This document shows positions 5,774 through 11,813 of a stretch of 11,813 nt of DNA, one piece after another; positions within the stretch are counted from its first letter, which is position 1, and each line of letters begins with the position of its first letter. The position numbers and the translations under genes were made by a program. The DNA comes from Hydrogenothermaceae bacterium (GTDB taxonomy: Bacteria > Aquificota > Aquificia > Aquificales > Hydrogenothermaceae): the NCBI GenBank assembly GCA_012961365.1, contig DTZN01000034.1, positions 1 to 11,813 on the forward strand, in the 5' to 3' direction. The notes under the pieces were generated by a model. That model was not told where the DNA came from, did not search any database, and saw only the letters and a program-made list of their open reading frames with translations.

Positions 5774-7675
5774 ATGCCTTTAGAAAAATTTAAGATTTTA
5801 AATAAAATCAAGGATTATACAGATTTACCAACTTTAACAGATGAAAAGCTAAATACTCTAATAGAAGAAATTCGCGAGTATATTATAGAAACAACATCTA
5901 AAACTGGAGGTCATATAGGCCCATCTTTGGGAGTTGTTGAGCTTACAGTTGCCCTTTTACTTTTATTTGACCCAAAAGTAGACAGGATTGTGTGGGATAT
6001 AGGACATCAGGCATATCCTTATAAAATACTTACAGGACGAAAGGAACGTTTTAAAACCCTAAGGCAGTATAAAGGAATTTCAGGTTTTTTAAAAAAAGCA
6101 GAAAGTCCTTATGACCATTTTGGTGCAGGTCATAGTTCTACCTCAATATCTGCTTCTCTTGGTATGAGAGTTGCTAAGGATTTAAAAAATGAAGAAGGTT
6201 ATACCATAGCTATAATTGGCGATGGTGCTATGACTGCAGGAGAAGCCTTTGAAGGATTGAATAATGCAGGTTGGCTAGACCCATCTAAATTTATAGTAAT
6301 ACTTAATGATAATCAAATGTCTATATCTCCAAATGTTGGAGCTATTTACACATATTTTAATAGGATTATTACAAACCAAGTATTTCAAAAACCTAGACAG
6401 AAACTAAAAACGATAATAGAAAAAGTTTTTGGAAAACAAGGTTCAAAACTTGCTAGAAAAATTGAAGAGTATATTAAAGGTCTTTTTGCTCCGGGAATAT
6501 TATTTGAAGAGCTTGGTTTTACATATGTTGGTCCTGTTGATGGACATGATTTAAAAAATCTAAAAAATACATTAGAAAATATAAAGTATATGAGAGGTCC
6601 TATTTTACTCCATGTAATTACACAAAAAGGGAAAGGATATAAACCAGCAGAAGATAATCCAACACCATTCCATGGGATATCTCCTTTTGACAAAATAACA
6701 GGAGTTCCTATAAAAAAAACATCATCAAATCCAAGTTGGAGTAAAGTCTTTGGAAAAGCTTTAGTTGAACTTGCTGAAAAAGACGAAAGAATTGTTGCAA
6801 TAACTCCAGCTATGAAAGAAGGTTCTGGATTAACTATGTTTTCTGAAAAATTTCCAAACAGGTTCTTTGATGTGGGAATAGCAGAACAGCACGCAGCTAC
6901 ATTTGCAGGAGGTTTAGCAGTAGAAGGGTTAAAACCTGTAGCAAGTTTTTATTCAACATTTTTACAAAGAGCTTACGACCAAGTAATACATGATATAGCT
7001 TTACAAAATTTACCAGTTATATTTGCAATAGACAGAGCAGGTTTAGTTGGAGAAGATGGACCAACGCATCATGGAGTTTACGATATATCATTTTTGAGAG
7101 CTTGTCCAAATATAATAATTTCTGCGCCTAAAGATGCACAGGAGCTTAGAAATCTTTTATATACTGCAATAAAAACTGACAAACCTTTTGCGATAAGATA
7201 TCCAAGAGGGGAAAGTATAGGACAAGAAAATAAAGGTTTTGAATTTATAAAGATTGGAAGTTGGGAAATCTTAGAAGAAGGTAAGGATATAGTATTTTTA
7301 GCAGTAGGTAGGTATGTGCAAAAAGCTTTAAAAGTTAAAGAAATATTAAAGAAAAGAGGTTTTAACATAACAGTTGTAAATGCAAGATTTATAAGACCCA
7401 TGGATGAAGAACTTTTAATAAAATTACTTAATACACACCAATACATAATAACAGGAGAAGATGGAACATTAAATGGTGGATTTGGAAGTGCTATAGCAGA
7501 ATATATTTTGGATAATGGATATACAAATAAATTAATTAGATTTGGAATACCAGATAGATTTATCACCCATGGTAAAGTTAGCCAATTAGAAGAAGAATTG
7601 GGGCTTCTTGCAAACCAGATAGCAGAAAAAATTGAAAAATTCATAACAAAATCCAAATTAAAAAAGGCTTTATGA
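5774..7675 (+). CDS. dxs: 1-deoxy-D-xylulose-5-phosphate synthase
   Basis: Thiamine-diphosphate enzyme that condenses pyruvate and glyceraldehyde 3-phosphate to 1-deoxy-D-xylulose 5-phosphate, entry point of the MEP pathway (and a source for thiamine and pyridoxal). The 633 residues match the family length. In the N-terminal ThDP domain GGHIGPSLG is at 45-53 (H47), WDIGHQAYPYKILTGR at 74-89, and GDGAMTAGEAFEG (149-161) with NDN (178-180) forms the cofactor/metal motif. The pyrimidine-binding domain has GIAEQHA (368-374) with E371, and DRAG (420-423) leading to GEDGPTHHG (426-434) with H432. The C-terminal transketolase domain contains YPRGE and ends with GIPDRFITHG (591-600). These match E. 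coli H49, E370, R398-region and H431 elements. The start ATG has AGAGG upstream. TGA stop directly abuts the tmk ATG. Confidence 0.98.
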   Translation: MPLEKFKILNKIKDYTDLPTLTDEKLNTLIEEIREYIIETTSKTGGHIGPSLGVVELTVALLLLFDPKVDRIVWDIGHQAYPYKILTGRKERFKTLRQYKGISGFLKKAESPYDHFGAGHSSTSISASLGMRVAKDLKNEEGYTIAIIGDGAMTAGEAFEGLNNAGWLDPSKFIVILNDNQMSISPNVGAIYTYFNRIITNQVFQKPRQKLKTIIEKVFGKQGSKLARKIEEYIKGLFAPGILFEELGFTYVGPVDGHDLKNLKNTLENIKYMRGPILLHVITQKGKGYKPAEDNPTPFHGISPFDKITGVPIKKTSSNPSWSKVFGKALVELAEKDERIVAITPAMKEGSGLTMFSEKFPNRFFDVGIAEQHAATFAGGLAVEGLKPVASFYSTFLQRAYDQVIHDIALQNLPVIFAIDRAGLVGEDGPTHHGVYDISFLRACPNIIISAPKDAQELRNLLYTAIKTDKPFAIRYPRGESIGQENKGFEFIKIGSWEILEEGKDIVFLAVGRYVQKALKVKEILKKRGFNITVVNARFIRPMDEELLIKLLNTHQYIITGEDGTLNGGFGSAIAEYILDNGYTNKLIRFGIPDRFITHGKVSQLEEELGLLANQIAEKIEKFITKSKLKKAL

Positions 7676-8299
7676 ATGAAAAAGGGAGTTTTTATAGTAT
7701 TTGAAGGTATAGAAGGGGCAGGAAAAACAACACAAGCTAAAAATCTATATGAGTATTTAAATAGTATAGGTAAAAAATCTATATTAACTAGAGAACCTGG
7801 GGGAACAAAAACAGGAAAAAAAATAAGAGAAATTTTATTATCAGATACAGATGAAATGTTTCCACCAAAAGCCGAACTATTTTTATACGAAGCAGATAGA
7901 AATTTTCATATTCATAACGTTATAAAGCCAAATTTAGAAAAAGGTATTAATGTTATTTGTGATAGATATATATACTCAAGCTTAGCTTACCAAGGTTATG
8001 CAAGAGGATTAGATATAAACTTAATAAAAACACTAAATGACATAGCTACAGATGGAGTTTATCCTGATATTGTTTTCCTAATAGATATTCCAGTAGAAGT
8101 TTCACTGCAAAGACTTGGGAACAAAAAAGACAGAATAGAAAAAGAAGGTATAGATTTTCATAAAAGATTAAGAAACGGATTTTTGAAAATTGCAGAAGAA
8201 AATAAAGAACTATTTTATATAATAGATGGAACAAAAAAAGAAAAGAAAATTTTTGAAGAAATAATTTATATAGTAAAAACAAAAATATTAAAGGATTGA
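7676..8299 (+). CDS. tmk: thymidylate kinase (dTMP kinase)
   Basis: Phosphorylates dTMP to dTDP with ATP, an essential step in dTTP synthesis. The 207 residues match the family. Walker A is G11-IEGAGKTT (K17, T18), TREPGGT at 38-44 and YEADR at 71-75 bind dTMP, and CDRYIYSSLAYQG (95-107) contains the DRY motif. The LID segment is about 147-160, with basic residues (including R153) as in bacterial type II enzymes, whose P-loop lacks the arginine of the eukaryotic type. The ATG follows the dxs TGA with no gap and in the same frame; AAAGG at 7663-7667 inside dxs serves as ribosome-binding site. Only 3 bp separate its stop codon from the glnD start. Confidence 0.97.
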   Translation: MKKGVFIVFEGIEGAGKTTQAKNLYEYLNSIGKKSILTREPGGTKTGKKIREILLSDTDEMFPPKAELFLYEADRNFHIHNVIKPNLEKGINVICDRYIYSSLAYQGYARGLDINLIKTLNDIATDGVYPDIVFLIDIPVEVSLQRLGNKKDRIEKEGIDFHKRLRNGFLKIAEENKELFYIIDGTKKEKKIFEEIIYIVKTKILKD

Positions 8300-8302
8300 A
8301 AA

Positions 8303-10907
8303 ATGCAAGTAACAAAAACTGATAAAGCAAAGCAAATTCTAGAAAACTACTTTAAAAAAAAAAGAAAAAATAGTAAAAAATCATTACAATGGAGAAACTG
8401 GATTAAACACAGTTAGAGCTTTATCAGACCTTACAGATGAAACTATAAGAAAATTTGCAGAGATTAGTTTTAAAAATCCTAAAGACATATCAATTGTTGT
8501 TCTTGGAGGCTATGGAAGAAGAGAACTTTGTTTTAAATCTGATATAGATATATCCCTTGTATTTAAAGAAGAAAATTTTGAGCAATTAAAAGAAGGGTTA
8601 GAAAATTTCTATTATTTACTACTAGACCTAAAAGTAGACATAGGATTTTCACCAAGAGATATAAAAACATTTGTAAAACTTGCAAAGGAAGATTTAACAG
8701 TAGCAACTTCACTGCTACAAGGAAGACTTTTATGGGGAAATGAAGAAATTTTTAAGGAACTACAAGATAAATTTAAAAAACTTATAAAGAAAAAAAGACA
8801 TGAATATATAACCGCGACTTTAAGGGCTAGAAAATTAAGATATGAAAAAACAGGAAGCAGTATATATATGATGGAACCCCATGTAAAAGAAGGAGAGGGA
8901 GGTTTAAGGGATTTTCATGAGGTTTTCTGGATTGCAAAAGTTTTAGATGATGTAGAAGATTACAGATATTTTGTTGATAAGAAAATAATTTTAGAAGAAG
9001 AATACATAGAACTTGTTAGAGCATATGATTTTATACTGAAAATCAGAAATCAAATGCATTTAATATGCAATAAAAAATGTGATGTTCTTGTTTTTTCCTT
9101 ACAAGGAGAAGTTGCTAAAAAACTTGGTTATGCATTACCAAATGATGATGAAGAAGCTTTAAGAGCTTCCGTAGAACAAATGATGAAACTTTATTATTTA
9201 AACGCGAAATCTATTAATACAATAACGAAAAGAATATTAAAAAATCTAACAGAAACACATGATTTTGAGATACACACGCCAGTAGATGCGGTATTTTCTA
9301 GAACTGCTACAGAACTTGATGTTTTTAATGCAGAAAAGTTTGAAAAAGATGTATCTAATGTAGTTAGGGCATTTAAATATTATAAGGAATATGAGCTAGA
9401 CTTCTCTTCCCAACTTGAATATCTAATCAGAAAAAATGAGAAAAAATTAAAAAACAATTTAACAGAAGATACAAAAAAACTAGTTAGAGAAATCTTTCTA
9501 GATGTAAAAAATTTAGCTAAAACAATTAGAAAAATGCAGGAATTTTATGTGATAGATGAGTTAATTCCAGAGTTTGGTTATCAAAGATGCCATTTTCAAT
9601 ACGATGCATACCACAAATACACAACAGATGCCCACGCAATAAAAGCAGTAGAGATGCTCGAAAGTCTAAAAAAACAAGATACTCCACAAAGAAAGTCTAT
9701 GTATGAACTATATAAAGATATAGAAAGAAAAGACCTTTTAATATGGGCTATATTTTTGCATGATATAGGAAAGGGACACAAAACAGACCATAGTGTTTTA
9801 GGTTCAAAAATGGCTATAGATATACTAACAAGATTTGGATACTCAAAAAGAGATGCAAAAATAGTTAGTGATTTGGTTTTATACCATCTTGAAATGGCAA
9901 AAATATCCCAAAGAAGAAATATACATGACCCAAAGGTTTTAGATGAATTTATAAAAATAGTTAAAAATAAAGAGTTTTTAAAAATGCTCACAGTTTTAAC
10001 ATGGTGTGATGCTAATGCAGTCGGTCCAAATGCGTGGAATGAATGGAAAAACTCACTTCTTTGGGAACTTTACTATAAAGCCTATGCAATTTTAGATAAG
10101 GGTATTTCTGCAAAAGAACTACACAAAAGACAGATAGAAGAGAAAAAAAGAAAAGCTCTAGCTCTATTAAAGACTGAATTTAGTGAAAAGGAAGCTAAAA
10201 ATCTTTTAGAAAGGGTGTCTGATTATTACATATCTTCTACTCCTTTAGATGATATTTTGAAACATATGAAACTAGAATACAGGCTTTTAAAGACAGGAGA
10301 ACCGCAATTCTTATTTGAAAAAAACAGTAGTATAGGGTTTTCGGAAATTGTAATGGCAGTAAAAGATGTAGAAAATCCTTTACTTGCATTTACAGGAATA
10401 TTGAGCAATATGCAAGTTAACATATTATCAATATATAGTTATACTAGAAAAGATGACACAATTTTAATAAATGCTCATGTTTCAACAGCCACTTTAGATG
10501 CAATTGATGAAAGCAAATTCCAAAAATTTTTAAATATGTTTAACGAATATAGAAATGGGAAACTAACAGTAAAAGACCTTAGAAAAAAAAGACAAACTAT
10601 TTTTAAGTCTGCTTCTTTACCTCCTCCAACATTTGTTAAAGTAGATAATAAAATGTCAGATAGTTATACAATATTTGATATTTCTGCTAAAGATAGAATA
10701 GGCTTATTATTTGATATAATTCATGTATTTTCAAAGTTTGATTTGTATGTCCACATTGCAAAAGTAACAACACAAGGAGAAAGGGCAAGGGATTCTTTTT
10801 ATGTTAGGACAAAGGATAAAACAAAAATTAATGAAGAAAAACTTATAGAAAAAGTAAAAAAAGAACTTCTTAAAGTAATAAAGCCAAAGGAAAAAGAAAT
10901 TGCCTAA
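8303..10907 (+). CDS. glnD: GlnD, PII uridylyltransferase/uridylyl-removing enzyme; reading frame broken at A10 tract
   Basis: GlnD uridylylates and deuridylylates PII proteins (GlnB/GlnK) in response to glutamine. ATG at 8303 has AAGGA 7 nt upstream, but this frame ends at TAG 8414-8416 after 37 codons. The rest of the protein is in the +1 frame, from just after the ten-A run 8354-8363 to TAA 10905-10907, and has no ATG, GTG or TTG start before 8868. Dropping one A joins them into 867 residues (E. coli has 890). On that numbering the nucleotidyltransferase motif GGYGRRE is at 68-74 with D80 and D82 (SDIDIS), the conserved EGGLRDFHE segment follows, the HD domain has H486-D487 (FLHDIGKGHKTDHS), and two ACT domains lie at about 681-753 and 788-860. 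All catalytic residues are kept, so I annotate it as a gene with an unresolved frameshift, not a decayed pseudogene. It overlaps midA by 8 bp. Confidence 0.9.
8354..8363 (+). other. A10 homopolymer at the glnD frame break
   Basis: Ten adenines follow TTT within glnD codons 17-20. Upstream the frame reads NYFKKK; downstream the frame continues EKIVKNHYNG. With nine As the two are continuous. The zero frame stops at 8414 and the other alternative frame stops immediately at TAG 8371-8373, so only removal of one A (or an equivalent +1 shift) gives a full protein. Runs of nine or more A are known sites of RNA polymerase slippage and of sequencing error. Confidence 0.85.
10886..10891 (+). promoter_or_regulatory. 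ribosome binding site supporting the TTG start of midA
   Basis: AAAGGA lies within the end of glnD, 8 nt before TTG at 10900. The next in-frame ATG (10987) falls inside the conserved FRDFMDM segment, so it is too late to be the start. Confidence 0.6.
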
Positions 10908-11813
10908 GTTAACGGGAAATAAAGAACTTATTAATCTAATTAAAAGTAAAATAAGGAAAGAAGGAAGTATCTCATTTAGAGATTTTATGGATATGGTTCT
11001 TTACTATCCTGAGCTTGGATACTATACAAGTGATAAATCAAAAATTGGAGAAAAAGGAGATTTTTTTACAGCTTCAGAATTAGATGAAGCTTTTGGAGCA
11101 TTACTAGCAAAACAATTTGCAGAAATCTTTGATAAACTAAATTCTAAAAATTTCAAAATAGTAGAAATAGGAGCAGGAAAAGGATATTTAGCATACGATA
11201 TTTTAAATAATTTAAAAAAGCATTATCCAAATGTTTATAACAACTGTGAATATATACTTATAGAAAAATCACAATACCATATACAAAATCAAAAACAAAT
11301 TCTTAAAGAATTTGAAAATACTAAATGGATACAAGATATAATTGACTTTAAAGATGAAAGCATAGAAGGAGTAATTTTTTCAAACGAACTTTTTGATGCT
11401 TTTCCTATTTATTTAATAAGAAAAAAGAATAATCAACTTTATGAAATATATTTAGGATTAGATAAAGAAGAAAATATAATAGAAATAGAAAAACCAGTAA
11501 GAAAGGAAATTTTAGATTATTTAAAAAAGTTAAACATAAACATTTTAGAAGGAATGACTACAGAAATAAATCTAGATGCTAAAGATTACATACAAAAAAT
11601 AGGTAAAAAACTAAAAGAAGGATATGTAATAACAATTGATTATGGTTATCCATCGAGAGAATTATACAAATACTATAGAATGAAAGGAACACTACTTTGC
11701 TACTATAAGCATAGATATAGTGAAAACTACTGGGAACATATAGGTTATCAGGATATTACTTCCCATGTAAATTTTTCTGCATTAAAACATTTTGGAGAAA
11801 AAGTAGGATTACA
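10900..11813 (+). CDS. MidA/NDUFAF7-family SAM-dependent methyltransferase, C-terminus cut by window
   Basis: 304 codons are visible; the gene runs off the right edge. The family (class I SAM methyltransferase) includes mitochondrial NDUFAF7, which methylates an arginine of a complex I subunit; the bacterial substrate is not established. Seen motifs are ISFRDFMDMVLYYPELGYY (24-42), KGDFFTASE (52-60), the SAM-binding VEIGAGKGY (88-96), SNELFDAFP (161-169), the second conserved acidic strand TIDYGYP (245-251), GTLLCYYKHR (263-272) and DITSHVNF (285-292). Together these are diagnostic of the family. The likely start is TTG at 10900, overlapping the end of glnD by 8 bp, which indicates translational coupling. 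It is probably the fourth gene of the dxs operon. Confidence 0.9.
   Translation, partial: MPKLTGNKELINLIKSKIRKEGSISFRDFMDMVLYYPELGYYTSDKSKIGEKGDFFTASELDEAFGALLAKQFAEIFDKLNSKNFKIVEIGAGKGYLAYDILNNLKKHYPNVYNNCEYILIEKSQYHIQNQKQILKEFENTKWIQDIIDFKDESIEGVIFSNELFDAFPIYLIRKKNNQLYEIYLGLDKEENIIEIEKPVRKEILDYLKKLNINILEGMTTEINLDAKDYIQKIGKKLKEGYVITIDYGYPSRELYKYYRMKGTLLCYYKHRYSENYWEHIGYQDITSHVNFSALKHFGEKVGL

Noticed and set aside
7078..7656. Minus-strand open frame of 192 codons within dxs
   Set aside because: It mirrors the conserved C-terminal transketolase domain of dxs on the other strand; no independent support.
8868..10907. Independent gene starting at ATG 8868
   Set aside because: Homology to GlnD continues upstream in the same frame through the nucleotidyltransferase motif to about 8364, so 8868 is an internal methionine, not a start.

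Overview
The window is an AT-rich stretch (roughly 30% GC by eye) of what looks like a chromosome from a thermophilic, Gram-negative, autotroph-like bacterium. My best guess is the Aquificota, near Sulfurihydrogenibium or other Hydrogenothermaceae. This is inference from several traits: an archaeal-type LeuC, a DsrE2-like sulfur-relay protein, a diderm lipoprotein of the CsgG family, Lys/Glu/Ile-rich proteins, heavy AGA/ATA codon use, and very tight gene packing. No 16S or other decisive marker lies in the window.

Layout. (1) Positions 1-590, minus strand: N-terminal part of the large subunit of 3-isopropylmalate dehydratase (leuC), cut by the window edge. (2) A 193-bp divergent intergenic region. 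(3) Positions 784-3815, plus strand: a tightly coupled trio made of a thioredoxin-fold protein with CGWC, dxr (MEP pathway step 2) and the site-2 protease rseP. The first junction has no gap and the second overlaps by 7 bp. (4) Positions 3856-4338, plus strand: a methionine-rich DsrE2-like protein. (5) A structured hairpin (4376-4426) in the short convergent gap. (6) Positions 4424-5620, minus strand: a lipoprotein with a CsgG-like domain plus an extra beta-rich C-terminal domain. (7) A 153-bp divergent promoter region with TTTTAA repeats. (8) Positions 5774-11813, plus strand: an apparent operon dxs - tmk - glnD - midA, cut by the right edge. Its junctions have no gap, 3 bp, and an 8-bp overlap.

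How the genes fit together. Dxs and Dxr are the first two enzymes of the MEP isoprenoid pathway and sit about 3.3 kb apart in separate transcription units. Tmk serves dTTP synthesis, GlnD is the PII uridylyltransferase/uridylyl-removing nitrogen sensor, RseP is an intramembrane protease for envelope signalling, and MidA is a SAM-dependent methyltransferase related to NDUFAF7. This is mainly housekeeping content and I see no mobile element, CRISPR array, tRNA, rRNA or defence system.

The most notable observation is that glnD is split between two frames near its 5' end, exactly at a run of ten adenines. The rest of the gene is intact with its catalytic motifs. This is either a homopolymer sequencing error, a fresh mutation, or expression through transcriptional slippage. 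Secondary points are the hairpin at 4376-4426 and the unusual architecture of the CsgG-like lipoprotein.
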